64,000 nt of DNA from Rufibacter roseolus (GTDB lineage Bacteria; Bacteroidota; Bacteroidia; Cytophagales; Hymenobacteraceae), in contig NZ_JAFMSU010000002.1 of assembly GCF_017916365.1 (NCBI RefSeq), positions 806,001-870,000 on the forward strand, in the 5' to 3' direction. Shown piece by piece: positions 1-8,279 of this stretch; the first letter of the stretch is position 1, and every line of letters begins with the position of its first letter. Below the pieces are notes generated by a model, which did no database searches, was not told the origin of the DNA, and saw only the letters and a list, made by a program, of their open reading frames with translations. The position numbers were made by a program, and so were the translations under genes.

Positions 1-89
1 GGTATAAGGCTTTTTGAACTGGCGTGAGAAGGCAAGGCGATAGCTGCAGCCATCATGATGGCCGTAAGCAGGGCATACAAACGTTTCAT
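1..89 (-). CDS. Secreted protein, N-terminal fragment (continues past the left edge)
   Basis: Reading leftwards from an ATG at 89, the frame encodes MKRLYALLTAIMMAAAIALP followed by SHASSK and stays open to the window edge. The basic start, hydrophobic core and AxA-like site (SHA-S) are typical of a signal peptide for export to the periplasm or beyond. It follows the membrane protein at 102-1013 by 12 nt, so it is probably the third gene of the sigma-factor operon. Only 29 residues are visible, so no function can be given. Confidence 0.6.
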   Translation of the reverse strand, partial: MKRLYALLTAIMMAAAIALPSHASSKSLI

Positions 90-101
90 TGAAATGGGAT
101 T

Positions 102-1013
102 TTAGAGTTCTATGGTCTTTGTGATTTTTTTGTTTCCTATGCGGGTTTCCAAAGCATAGGTGTGTTTGGTAATTCCTAGTTCTGAAAGATTCACTTTTTC
201 ACCGTCTTTGAGGTTCTTCACTTGTTTCAGGATGCCTTTCAGAACGCGTCCAGATCCAGGTTGGTCCTCAGTGTGAGGTGTGTCAGTTTCTTTAGTAGAT
301 GCCTGGGCGAGGGAGGAGGTTGCCTGGGCGTTATCTAATTTTACAATTATTTCTAAAGCAGGAGCATCGGCGTTGGCTTTGGCGGTTTCCTGCGCTTTCA
401 CCGGCGTGGCCACGGCCATCATCACCGGCTCCTGGGCCTTCTGGAATGCTTTGTTCGTTTCTACCAGGCTAGCTTCCTTTCTGGTGCTTACAACGGCAGC
501 TTGGGTTCCTTGGGAAGACACGGATGCAGCCTTGGTGTTCACCGAAGCCATGGCTTGTCGTTGCTCAGTGGCTTTAGAGGCAGCAGGATAGTGGATGGTG
601 GTTTCCTGCTCAGCAACGGATTTCTGCTCGGCTTGGACGTTAGCAGCGGTACCCTCAGCTCCTGAGATCGCCTCTTGAGAAGGAGAGGTTCTTTCTACTG
701 GTGCTTGTTTTTGCTCGTGTACCGTAGCCACGGTACCGGATGGTTGCAGCGGATTTATGTTATCGCGGTTAACCCAAAGACCCACGCTCAGCAGCATGGT
801 CACGGCCGCTGCGGCTGAATAGTACCACATTCTTACCGTGCCGCGTTCCTCTTTTTCTTCAGTAACAGACGGCACCAGGAACGGATTAGGGGTTTCCTGC
901 TGCGCGTTCTGCTGCATGCGGGCCTGTATGCGCTCCCAGACATCGTTGCCGGGGGCAACAGGTCTGTTCTGCAGCTTGTCTCTGAATAATTTATCTAAAT
1001 CTTCTGCGCTCAT
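102..1013 (-). CDS. Membrane protein next to an ECF sigma factor (possible anti-sigma-type partner)
   Basis: 303 residues. The N-terminal ~60 residues (start SAEDLDKLFRDKL, then DVWERIQARM) resemble the short cytoplasmic segment of Bacteroidetes proteins encoded directly after ECF sigma factors. One transmembrane segment lies at about 63-81 (MWYYSAAAAVTMLLSVGLWV). Residues 85-250 are low-complexity and rich in Ala, Gln, Thr, Glu and Val. The last ~50 residues (VLKGILKQVKNLKDGEKVNL onward) look folded. It starts 13 nt after the sigma-factor stop, so co-transcription is likely. The topology (cytoplasmic N-terminus, one helix, periplasmic C-terminus) fits an anti-sigma or scaffold role, but no classical zinc-binding anti-sigma motif is visible; the regulatory role is inference from position. 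Confidence 0.75.
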   Translation of the reverse strand: MSAEDLDKLFRDKLQNRPVAPGNDVWERIQARMQQNAQQETPNPFLVPSVTEEKEERGTVRMWYYSAAAAVTMLLSVGLWVNRDNINPLQPSGTVATVHEQKQAPVERTSPSQEAISGAEGTAANVQAEQKSVAEQETTIHYPAASKATEQRQAMASVNTKAASVSSQGTQAAVVSTRKEASLVETNKAFQKAQEPVMMAVATPVKAQETAKANADAPALEIIVKLDNAQATSSLAQASTKETDTPHTEDQPGSGRVLKGILKQVKNLKDGEKVNLSELGITKHTYALETRIGNKKITKTIEL

Positions 1014-1026
1014 AGTCTTTGTCTGT

Positions 1027-1566
1027 TTAGAGGGCGATCACTACTCCTTGCTGGGCCAGCATGCGTTGCAGCATGGCCCGCGCTTTACTTAACTGTGATT
1101 TGGAAGTGCCTTCTGTTATGTTGAGCATTTCCGCAATCTCTTTGTGCGAGTAACCTTCAATGGCATATAAGTTGAAGACTGCTCGGTAGCCGGCCGGAAG
1201 TTCCAGCAGCAACTCCATCATTTCCTCGGCGGTCATCTCGCTGTCTGCCGAGGCGTCTTCTGAGGCCAGGTAGTTGTGTTCCTTTTCAATGGCCAGGTGC
1301 ATGGGCTCCTGCTTGCGCAAGTGCTGCAGCGCCTCGTTCACCATTATCCGGCGAACCCACCCTTCAAAGCTTCCTTTCTGCTCAAACCGGCCTACGTGTT
1401 GGTACACTTTCATGAACCCGTTGATGAGGACCTCCTCAGCATCCATCTCATTCTTGAGGTACCGCAGGCACACGCCCATCATGGGGCCGGCGTAGCGATC
1501 GTACAAGATTCGCTGGGCTTTGGCATCGCCTTTCTGCAGTGCTAGTACCAGTTCAGACTCATTCAC
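1027..1566 (-). CDS. RNA polymerase ECF-type sigma-70 factor
   Basis: 179 residues, the usual size of an extracytoplasmic-function sigma factor. Region 2 spans about 20-90, with the core-binding and -10 recognition helices around NEMDAEEVLINGFMKVY and GSFEGWVRRIMVNEALQHLR. Region 4 spans about 118-170, with the helix-turn-helix YSHKEIAEMLNITEGTSKSQ that reads the -35 element. Region 1.1 and region 3 are absent, as expected. It directs RNA polymerase to a small regulon, probably in response to an envelope signal relayed by the membrane protein encoded 13 nt downstream. It is not next to a FecR/SusC pair, so it is not obviously a nutrient-uptake regulator. Confidence 0.93.
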   Translation of the reverse strand: MNESELVLALQKGDAKAQRILYDRYAGPMMGVCLRYLKNEMDAEEVLINGFMKVYQHVGRFEQKGSFEGWVRRIMVNEALQHLRKQEPMHLAIEKEHNYLASEDASADSEMTAEEMMELLLELPAGYRAVFNLYAIEGYSHKEIAEMLNITEGTSKSQLSKARAMLQRMLAQQGVVIAL

Positions 1567-1901
1567 GGGATGTAGAGATTTAAGCTATAATTTGTGCCTG
1601 TTTGTATGTTAGATGCGCCCCCTCAGAGATCGGTTGCCTGAGGTCCGGAAAATTTTTCAAGTAAATATAAGATACCAGCAATATTATTGAAGTAAAATCA
1701 AATAATATTAAGGTAATGTGCTGTTTACCAAGTGTATTCACTCTTTAGCTTCTTCTTTGCCCGCCAATAAAATATTCTGTTATTTTGTTTTTATGCCGAT
1801 TTCTGAAAAACTGCTGTAGAACGATGACCAAGATTTCCCTTCCCGAAGGTTGTTGGCTTGGTTTGTTTGGATACAAAAAGCAATCCTCTCATCTTTATGG
1901 T
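1567..1901. other. Intergenic region between divergent genes
   Basis: 335 bases between the sigma-factor start and the rhodanese start. The stretch 1650-1790 is strongly A/T-rich. It should hold both divergent promoters, but I see no full TTTG-N19-TAnnTTTG match on either strand. A plus-strand frame extends the rhodanese back to 1785 but encodes no recognisable segment, so I treat it as non-coding. Confidence 0.5.
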
Positions 1902-2291
1902 ATGAAAAGAATCATGTTCGCTTTGGCGCTGTTCTGCGTCCAGCCTCTTTGGGCACAGGAAAAACCAAAGGCAGCCATTACAGCCACAGAATACAAGGAA
2001 GTAAGCAAAAAGGAGAAGGGCGTGCTGGTAGATGTACGCACTCCGGAGGAGTTCCAGGCGGGGCACCTGAAAAAAGCCCGCAACTCAGATTTCAGAGGCG
2101 GAAAGTTCGCCCAGGAGTTTGCAGGGTGGGACAAGGACAAGACTTATTATCTATACTGCGCCAGCGGGAACCGCAGCGGACAAGCCTTGAAATTGATGCA
2201 GGAGGCCGGGTTCACCAACGTCTATAACATTGGCGGATATAAAGATCTGAAAGCGGCTGGTCTGAAAACAAAGGACGAAAAGAAAAAGTAA
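1902..2291 (+). CDS. Exported rhodanese-domain protein
   Basis: 129 residues when started at the ATG at 1902. That start gives a clean signal peptide (MKRIMFALALFCVQPLWAQ), whereas starting at 1785 would put 39 unrelated residues before it. A single rhodanese domain covers about 27-120: VLVDVRTPEEFQAGHLKKA is the typical entry, and YLYCASGNRSG carries the catalytic cysteine in its phosphate-like loop, followed by GFTNVYNIGGY. Single-domain periplasmic rhodaneses carry sulfur as a cysteine persulfide; the physiological donor and acceptor are unknown. The lysine-rich tail is unremarkable. It appears monocistronic and ends before a bidirectional terminator. Confidence 0.9.
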   Translation: MKRIMFALALFCVQPLWAQEKPKAAITATEYKEVSKKEKGVLVDVRTPEEFQAGHLKKARNSDFRGGKFAQEFAGWDKDKTYYLYCASGNRSGQALKLMQEAGFTNVYNIGGYKDLKAAGLKTKDEKKK

Positions 2292-2301
2292 GGCTGTTTC
2301 T

Positions 2302-2331
2302 GACCTGGTTCTTCAGAAATCGGCTCAAAAC
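2302..2331 (+). repeat. Copy of the dispersed ~30-nt intergenic element
   Basis: Reads GACCTGGTTCTTCAG then AAATCGGCTCAAAAC. The left GACCTGGTT and right AATCGGCTC arms are imperfect, but the spacing and the final CAAAAC match the other copies. It lies just after the rhodanese stop and before the true terminator. Confidence 0.5.
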
Positions 2332-2392
2332 AAAGCAGCTTTGGGTCAAAGCTTACACCATAGCAACTGTATTAAACCTTCGGGTATAAAAG

Positions 2393-2443
2393 AAAAAGGG
2401 TTTCGGGGCTGTTGTTTTGAAAACAGCCCCGAAACCCTTTTTT
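2393..2443. terminator. Bidirectional rho-independent terminator
   Basis: A perfect 16-bp stem (GGGTTTCGGGGCTGTT at 2398-2413 with its complement at 2422-2437) closes an 8-nt loop. It has an A-run on the left and a T-run at 2438-2443 on the right, so it can end transcripts from both convergent genes (rhodanese and CoA-binding protein). Confidence 0.93.
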
Positions 2444-2463
2444 ACAATTAGGCTCCTAAAAGC

Positions 2464-2823
2464 CTAGTAATTCCCTACGGAAAGCATGACCAGAGTACAG
2501 GCGTGCAGGGTTTTGATATTTTGCTCCTTTGCCTTTTTCTCCAGTTCGTAGTTCTCAGTTCCAGGGTTGAAGATAATGCGTTTGGGTTTGAGCGACAGGA
2601 TATAATCATACCAGCTGGGCTGGTTCTGCGGTCCCACGTACAGGGTCACTGTGTCTACCTCGTCAATGGAAGGTTTCTCTGTCTCAATAGGTAAACCGGC
2701 CACCTCTCCGCGCCTGATGCCAACCGGCACCACCTCATGGCCCGATCTTTTCAGCTGATGGACAGCTTTATAACTGAAGCGTCCTGGGTTGTCAGAGGCG
2801 CCTATTACCACGGTCTTTTTCAT
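2464..2823 (-). CDS. CoA-binding (YccU-type Rossmann) protein
   Basis: 119 residues forming one CoA-binding domain of the YccU/CoA_binding_2 family. The N-terminal strand-turn KKTVVIGASDNPGRFSYKAV is the nucleotide-binding loop. VVPVGIRRGEVAGLP follows the second strand, DTVTLYVGPQNQP the third, and RIIFNPGTENYEL the typical late motif. Family members are small cytosolic proteins that bind CoA or acyl-CoA; no reaction is established. It is transcribed towards the terminator at 2393-2443 and lies 72 nt downstream of the FAD dehydrogenase, so the two could share a transcript. Confidence 0.88.
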   Translation of the reverse strand: MKKTVVIGASDNPGRFSYKAVHQLKRSGHEVVPVGIRRGEVAGLPIETEKPSIDEVDTVTLYVGPQNQPSWYDYILSLKPKRIIFNPGTENYELEKKAKEQNIKTLHACTLVMLSVGNY

Positions 2824-2895
2824 CTCTTCTCACTTTAGATTAGAAAATCAGGCGTTAAACGCCATAAGTAGTTATACTCACAAAAGGGCCGCGGG

Positions 2896-4473
2896 TTAAC
2901 CGCGGATCAAAACAGCTACCTGCTCAGCGCAACGTTCCCCGTCCATAGCCGCCGAAACGATTCCACCGGCGTACCCTGCACCTTCGGCGCAGGGGAACAA
3001 ATTCTGGATCTGCGGATGCTGCAGCGTTTCTTTGTCCCTGGGGATGCGTACCGGCGAGGACGTTCTGCTTTCCACACCCACAATCTGGGCATCGTTAGTG
3101 AGGTAACCCCGCATTTTATACCCGAACTCCTGGAACCCGCCTCTTAACCGTTGTCCAATCATAGGTGGCAACACTTCCATCATGTCTACTGAGGCTAGCC
3201 CAGGTTGATAAGAAGTGTCCAGGAGCGAAGAGGAAACCTTTCCTTTCACGAAATCATGGAGACGCTGGGCTGGGGCCACCTGGGTACCGCCCGCGGCAGC
3301 CCATGCTTTCTGCTCCAAGGCCTGCTGCAAGCGCAGTCCGGCCAGAGGGCCGTGTTGCTTCAAGTCCATGTCTTCCAGGTTCACCGCCACCACAATGCCG
3401 GAGTTGGCGTACTTGGAATCCCGCCGGCTGGGCGACATGCCGTTCACCACCACCTCACCGGGAGCCGTAGCCGATGGTACAATAAAACCTCCCGGACACA
3501 TGCAGAACGAGAATACGCCGCGCTCCTGACCCTTATAAGCCACCTGTTGCACAAGTGCGTAAGAAGCCGCCGGCAAGTGCATGCCACGGTCACCGTCACA
3601 ATGATATTGGATGCCATCAATAAGACTTTGCTGGTGCTCTACCCGTACGCCCATGGCAAATGGTTTGGCCTCAATCAGGATGTGCTTCGCGTGCAAAAGC
3701 TCATAGATATCCCGGGCCGAGTGGCCGGTAGCCAGGATCACGGCTTCGCCCTCCAGGGAAGAACCATCGGCGGTGATAACGCCTTTCATCTGGTTTTTCT
3801 CCAGAATGAAATCAGTTACCCGCGTGTTGAAATGGATCTCGCCACCAGCAGCCAGAACCGTTTCCCGCATCTCGGCAATCAGCACCGGCAGTTTGTTTGT
3901 CCCGATGTGCGGGTGGGCATCAAACAGGATATCAGTTGTGGCGCCGTGCTGCACCATGATCTGCAGGATGCGCTGCACATCGCCGCGCTTTTTAGAGCGG
4001 GTATAGAGCTTGCCGTCTGAGTAGGTACCGGCCCCACCTTCGCCAAAGCAGTAATTAGAGTCTGGGTTAACGATATGCTCTTTGTTGATGGCGGCCAGAT
4101 CCCGGCGGCGGCTACGCACATCCTTGCCTCGTTCCACCACCACCGGCTTCAGGCCCAGTTCAATACACCGCATAGCCGCGAAAAGCCCAGCCGGACCGGC
4201 CCCCACAATGAGAACCCGCTTGGCATCTGGTCTCAGTTCAGGGTAATGGTAGGTAGGCAGCAGGGTAGAAAGGTCAGGGGCCATGGTGTACACATCGGCG
4301 CGCACCTTTACCTGCACTTTGCGGCCGCGGGCATCAATGGATCGTTTTATCTTATGGATGAAGGCTGCATCTTCGGGACGGGTGATTCCGGCTTGCTGCA
4401 AAAGCTCGCGCTCCAGAAGGGCAGGGTCATAGGCTACCTCAGGCGCTAAGACTAAGTCAAGTTCTTTTTTCAT
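2896..4473 (-). CDS. FAD-dependent dehydrogenase (NAD(P)/FAD oxidoreductase, COG2509 type)
   Basis: 525 residues. An N-terminal ~80-residue domain (KKELDLVLAPEVAYDP onward) precedes a Rossmann dinucleotide-binding site, VLIVGAGPAGLFAAM, with GxGxxG at 91-96. ATGHSARDIYELL and a C-terminal EGAGYAGGIVSAAMDGERCA (FAD-binding, also reads as GxGxxG-like) complete the flavoprotein fold. This architecture matches the uncharacterised bacterial family of FAD-dependent dehydrogenases near BFD/Gid-like oxidoreductases; the substrate is unknown. The protein lacks a signal peptide and should be cytosolic. A palindrome, CCGCGG-n5-CCGCGG, straddles the stop codon at 2889-2905. Confidence 0.88.
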   Translation of the reverse strand: MKKELDLVLAPEVAYDPALLERELLQQAGITRPEDAAFIHKIKRSIDARGRKVQVKVRADVYTMAPDLSTLLPTYHYPELRPDAKRVLIVGAGPAGLFAAMRCIELGLKPVVVERGKDVRSRRRDLAAINKEHIVNPDSNYCFGEGGAGTYSDGKLYTRSKKRGDVQRILQIMVQHGATTDILFDAHPHIGTNKLPVLIAEMRETVLAAGGEIHFNTRVTDFILEKNQMKGVITADGSSLEGEAVILATGHSARDIYELLHAKHILIEAKPFAMGVRVEHQQSLIDGIQYHCDGDRGMHLPAASYALVQQVAYKGQERGVFSFCMCPGGFIVPSATAPGEVVVNGMSPSRRDSKYANSGIVVAVNLEDMDLKQHGPLAGLRLQQALEQKAWAAAGGTQVAPAQRLHDFVKGKVSSSLLDTSYQPGLASVDMMEVLPPMIGQRLRGGFQEFGYKMRGYLTNDAQIVGVESRTSSPVRIPRDKETLQHPQIQNLFPCAEGAGYAGGIVSAAMDGERCAEQVAVLIRG

Positions 4474-4540
4474 AAAGCAGATGTAAGGTAGTTAACCTTA
4501 AAGTATAAAATGGGTGGGTTTTCCTTCCCGAAAATGGCTG

Positions 4541-4548
4541 CAAAGATA
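4541..4548 (-). promoter_or_regulatory. -7 element for the FAD dehydrogenase gene
   Basis: On the minus strand this reads TATCTTTG, an exact TAnnTTTG Bacteroidetes -7 box, about 68 bases before the start codon. A TTG lies upstream (plus-strand CAA at 4565-4567) with 16 bases between, shorter than the usual 19. Confidence 0.45.
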
Positions 4549-4816
4549 ACCACTCTTGCTTAACCAAAAACAGTGTAGATAAATTCGTTTTTGGGCCTTT
4601 TTACCTTAACCAGTGCAAAAACAGATGCTTTCCACTTTGCATGACGCATCAAAGTTTTGGGTGCAAAAAAAGGTTTTGATCATAAAAGCCTGCTTTCCAG
4701 GTAAAAACGGCAACCAAAATTGATTTTCAGATATGACCTTTCAAAGAAGTATTTAATTTTATAAAGAATCTTGCAAAAAAGAAAAGTGCATAAACTAAAA
4801 TCAATTGACAGTCCGT

Positions 4817-4824
4817 TATTTTTG
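4817..4824 (+). promoter_or_regulatory. Candidate -7 element upstream of susC
   Basis: TATTTTTG matches TAnnTTTG exactly, but no TTTG lies 19 bases upstream (the nearest TTG is at 4805-4807). If used, it would give a 5' leader of roughly 270 bases. Confidence 0.3.
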
Positions 4825-5106
4825 CAAATCAGAGAAATCTGATTTTGAATGATAACTAGAAGGAAAGGAGGGAGATAAGAGAAAGAGTACCTGTAAGCAG
4901 TAATTGCAACAACCGCCAAAAAACCGCTTAAACCAGTTTTTATCAATTCTGGCACAGACAAACACTCAAGTTCCTAGTAAAGCGTTGAAAAATAGGAGCT
5001 AAACATTTTTAGGGAAGGAAACCAGACAACTTGTACTTTCTATATTCAGGCAAACCAATCTGAAAGGAAAAGTAAAATTTCCGACCCATTACAATCAAAA
5101 TCCTAA

Positions 5107-8100
5107 ATGAAGAAAGTTATATTTTTCAGCTTCGTCTTGTTGCTGTCGCTGGTTAGCCATGCGTGGGCGCAAAGTCGGACAATTAAAGGAAAAGTAACCG
5201 ATGCAAAGACTGGCGAAGGAATGCCAGGGGTTACTGTTCAACTCAAAGGCAGCACAACCGCTGCCCCTACCGGTGTCACCGGTGATTATGAGATCTCCAT
5301 TCCTTCTGTTGACGGAACGCTGGTGTTTACTTTTATTGGGTACACTAATAAAGAAGTGGCCATTGCCGGCCAAAGCACTGTGAACGTAGCTTTAGTGGAG
5401 GATAACACCCAACTGGGCGAGGTATTGGTAGTGGCTTACGGTACGGCAGAGGAGAAGTCCTATACCGGTTCCGTGACCTCTGTGAAGTCTGAGGCCATTG
5501 AAAAAATGCAGGCCAACGACGTGACCAAAGCGCTTTCTGGTTTAACTCCTGGGGTTCAGGTAACCTCTTCCAGCGGACAGCCTGGTACTACCAGTGCCGT
5601 TCGTATCAGGGGGGTAGGTTCTGTGAACGCCAACAGCTCTCCGCTGTACGTAGTGGATGGTGCGCCTTATTCCGGTGACATCAATGCCATCAACCCGCAT
5701 GACATTGAGTCTATGACCGTGTTGAAAGACGCTACAGCGGCTTCTCTTTACGGATCTAGAGCGGCCAACGGTGTGATCGTGATCACGACCAAAGGCGGTT
5801 CTGCTCCTAAAGAGCCTACCATCAGCTTCGGGGCTACCGTTGGGGTTTCTGACTTTGCCGTGAAGGATTACAAGACCGTGAACGCCTCCCAAATGTATGA
5901 ACTTACCTGGGAAGCCCTGCGCAACGACGCCAGAGCCAACAAAGCACTTTGGGAAGGTAAATACGCTTCTCCGGAGGAGTATGCCTCTAAGCTGGTAGTT
6001 TCTAGATTGGCAGGTGCCGGCAACGGACAGCAATACAATCCTTTCAACAACGCCAATGGAGTTACTGAAGTAGAGCCAGTGGGTCTGGACGGCAAGATCA
6101 AACCAGGTTTGACCCCGGCGTGGGATGAAGACTGGAGAGATGCGTTGTACAGAAAAGCCGTGCGTCAGGAATATGACCTCAGCGTGCAGGGTGGCAATGA
6201 TAAGAGCAACTACTACTTTTCAGGGAACTACCTTGATCAGCAGGGTGCCTTCATTACCTCCGGCTTCAAGCGTTACTCTACCCGTCTGCGCTTAAGCTCA
6301 CAGGTGCGTGACAACATTAAAGTTGGCTTAAGCGCTAACCTTTCTTATACAGACCAGAACGCACCAACCTCCAGCGGAACCTCTTTCCGGAACGTAGTGT
6401 CTTGGGGACGTAACATCTCCAGCATTTACCCAATCTACAGAAGAAAGAACGCTGATGGCACTCCATTCACAGGACCAGAGGAGTTTGACTTCAACACGGC
6501 GCGTCCTTACGGCGGCAACAGCAACCCGGTTGGTACTACTGCCTTGGATATTATTAAAGGAAGTAACCTTACCTGGGGCTGGAATGGTTTTGCTGAGATC
6601 ACTTTCCTGAGAGATTTCAAATACAGAACCTCTTTGGCCCTGAACGGTGACAACTACCGTGGCGTGACGTTCTACAACCCTAAATACGGTGATGCCTCCG
6701 GCTCAATTGGCGGACGTGGTACCCAAAGCAGATCTTCCTTCACGGAGTACACTTTCAACCACATCCTGAGCTGGAACAAAACTTTTGGCCAGCATACCAT
6801 TGACGCCTTGGGTGGTTTTGAGGTATATAACCTTTCTTCCAACTCAGTGTCTACCCAGAAGACCGGTTTCATTCCAATTGAAGGCATGACCGAGCTGGAC
6901 AACGCCGCTACCATTGTGAGCTCCAACTCACAAACTGACAGACGTGCGCTGCAAAGCTTCCTAGGCCAGGTGAACTACGGCTTAGCCGATAAGTATTACC
7001 TGTCTGCCTCCTTCCGTCGTGACGGTTCTTCCCGTTTCCAGAAAGATAACCGCTGGGGTAACTTCTACTCTGTGGGTGCATCCTGGAGATTGTCTGAGGA
7101 GAACTTCATGAAAGAACTGGGTTGGCTGAATAACGCCAAACTGAGAGCTTCATATGGAACATCAGGTAACGAGAACCTTTCTTCTTACTATGCTTACAGA
7201 GGTGTTTACAACACTGGTTACCCAGACTTGTCTGCACCGGGTATGATTGTGTCTACCCTGGAGAACCCTTTCCTTACTTGGGAAAAACAAGCCATCTTCA
7301 ACGTAGGTTTAGACGCTACCGTGTTCAACAGATTTGATGTGTCTTTGGATTTCTATGACAGAAACTCAAAAGACCTTCAGTTGGATCAACCGTTGCCTCC
7401 TTCTTTGGGCTTCACAAGAGTGTCTGCCAACCTGGGTGCTATGCGCAACAGAGGTTTTGAGGCCAACATCACTGCCCACATCGTGGACACTGAGAAATTC
7501 GGTTGGGATATGAACCTGAATGCAGCTCATAATACCAACGAGTTCACCCAGCTTCCGCAGCCAACTATTTTGAGCGGAACCAAGCAGTACAAAGTGGGTC
7601 AGTCTATCTATGACTTCTTCATTGAGGATTTTGCAGGGGTAGATCCGCAGACTGGATTGAGCATGTGGTACCGTGATGTAACCAACGCAGAAGGCGTGGT
7701 GGAAAGACAAACCACCACCAACTACGCCCAGGCTACCCGTTACTATGTTGGTAATGCCTTGCCAGACGTAACCGGAGGTTTGTCAAACAACCTGCGCTAC
7801 AAAGGCTTCGACCTGGGTCTGTTGTTCTCTTACAGCTTCGGCGGTAAAATCCTGAACACTGACTACAGCGGCCTGATGGGCGGTGGTTCTTCTGCCGGTT
7901 ACAACTGGAGCACTGACATTCTGAACAGATGGCAGTCACCTGAGAACCCAGGAAATGGAAATGTTCCTCGTTTGGGTACCGGTCAGTCTTTGAACGCCAA
8001 CGCACGTTCTTCCCGCTTCCTCACCGATGCTTCTTATGTACGCATGCGCAACGTAACCCTGGGTTACACCTTGCCAGCTAACGTACAGGAGCGTTTGAGA

Positions 8101-8256
8101 ATGAAAGGCCTGCGCGTGTTTGTACAAGGCGACAACCTGTGGACCTGGTCTAAAGGCCTGAAAGGAATGGATCCTGAGCAATCGCTTGACGGTATCACTT
8201 CCAACAGTTTCCCAACCATGAAGACGTATTCTGTTGGGGTACGTGCCTCTTTCTAA
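5107..8256 (+). CDS. SusC/RagA-family TonB-linked outer-membrane receptor
   Basis: 1049 residues, a normal length for the family. A signal peptide (KKVIFFSFVLLLSLVSHAWAQ) is followed by a carboxypeptidase-regulatory-like beta-sandwich at about 24-105 (TIKGKVTDAKTGEGMPGVTV). The plug follows with the SusC signatures LYVVDGAP and SLYGSRAANGVIVITTKGG (about 180-230), and then a 22-strand barrel ending in SVGVRASF. Such receptors import oligosaccharides, peptides or other large ligands with energy from TonB-ExbBD, together with the SusD lid encoded 23 nt downstream. No glycan-degrading enzyme, SusR-like regulator or peptidase lies next to the pair, so the substrate cannot be named. Confidence 0.96.
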   Translation: MKKVIFFSFVLLLSLVSHAWAQSRTIKGKVTDAKTGEGMPGVTVQLKGSTTAAPTGVTGDYEISIPSVDGTLVFTFIGYTNKEVAIAGQSTVNVALVEDNTQLGEVLVVAYGTAEEKSYTGSVTSVKSEAIEKMQANDVTKALSGLTPGVQVTSSSGQPGTTSAVRIRGVGSVNANSSPLYVVDGAPYSGDINAINPHDIESMTVLKDATAASLYGSRAANGVIVITTKGGSAPKEPTISFGATVGVSDFAVKDYKTVNASQMYELTWEALRNDARANKALWEGKYASPEEYASKLVVSRLAGAGNGQQYNPFNNANGVTEVEPVGLDGKIKPGLTPAWDEDWRDALYRKAVRQEYDLSVQGGNDKSNYYFSGNYLDQQGAFITSGFKRYSTRLRLSSQVRDNIKVGLSANLSYTDQNAPTSSGTSFRNVVSWGRNISSIYPIYRRKNADGTPFTGPEEFDFNTARPYGGNSNPVGTTALDIIKGSNLTWGWNGFAEITFLRDFKYRTSLALNGDNYRGVTFYNPKYGDASGSIGGRGTQSRSSFTEYTFNHILSWNKTFGQHTIDALGGFEVYNLSSNSVSTQKTGFIPIEGMTELDNAATIVSSNSQTDRRALQSFLGQVNYGLADKYYLSASFRRDGSSRFQKDNRWGNFYSVGASWRLSEENFMKELGWLNNAKLRASYGTSGNENLSSYYAYRGVYNTGYPDLSAPGMIVSTLENPFLTWEKQAIFNVGLDATVFNRFDVSLDFYDRNSKDLQLDQPLPPSLGFTRVSANLGAMRNRGFEANITAHIVDTEKFGWDMNLNAAHNTNEFTQLPQPTILSGTKQYKVGQSIYDFFIEDFAGVDPQTGLSMWYRDVTNAEGVVERQTTTNYAQATRYYVGNALPDVTGGLSNNLRYKGFDLGLLFSYSFGGKILNTDYSGLMGGGSSAGYNWSTDILNRWQSPENPGNGNVPRLGTGQSLNANARSSRFLTDASYVRMRNVTLGYTLPANVQERLRMKGLRVFVQGDNLWTWSKGLKGMDPEQSLDGITSNSFPTMKTYSVGVRASF

Positions 8257-8279
8257 TAACAGACAAATTACTAGAGTAA

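Larger units (their letters stand above)
4474..5106. other. Long leader/intergenic region upstream of susC
   Basis: 633 bases separating the divergent FAD dehydrogenase and SusC genes. It contains a minus-strand -7 box for the dehydrogenase (4541-4548), a weak match to the dispersed element (4592-4622: GGGCCTTTTTACC, AACCAG, CAAAAAC) and a plus-strand TATTTTTG box at 4817-4824. About 280 bases then lie between that box and the SusC ATG with no convincing gene. An open minus-strand frame at 4680-4961 has no protein-like character. Confidence 0.5.

Noticed and set aside
3205..4020. A 271-residue frame antisense to the FAD dehydrogenase
   Set aside because: The minus-strand gene has a complete Rossmann site and family motifs; the antisense frame has none.
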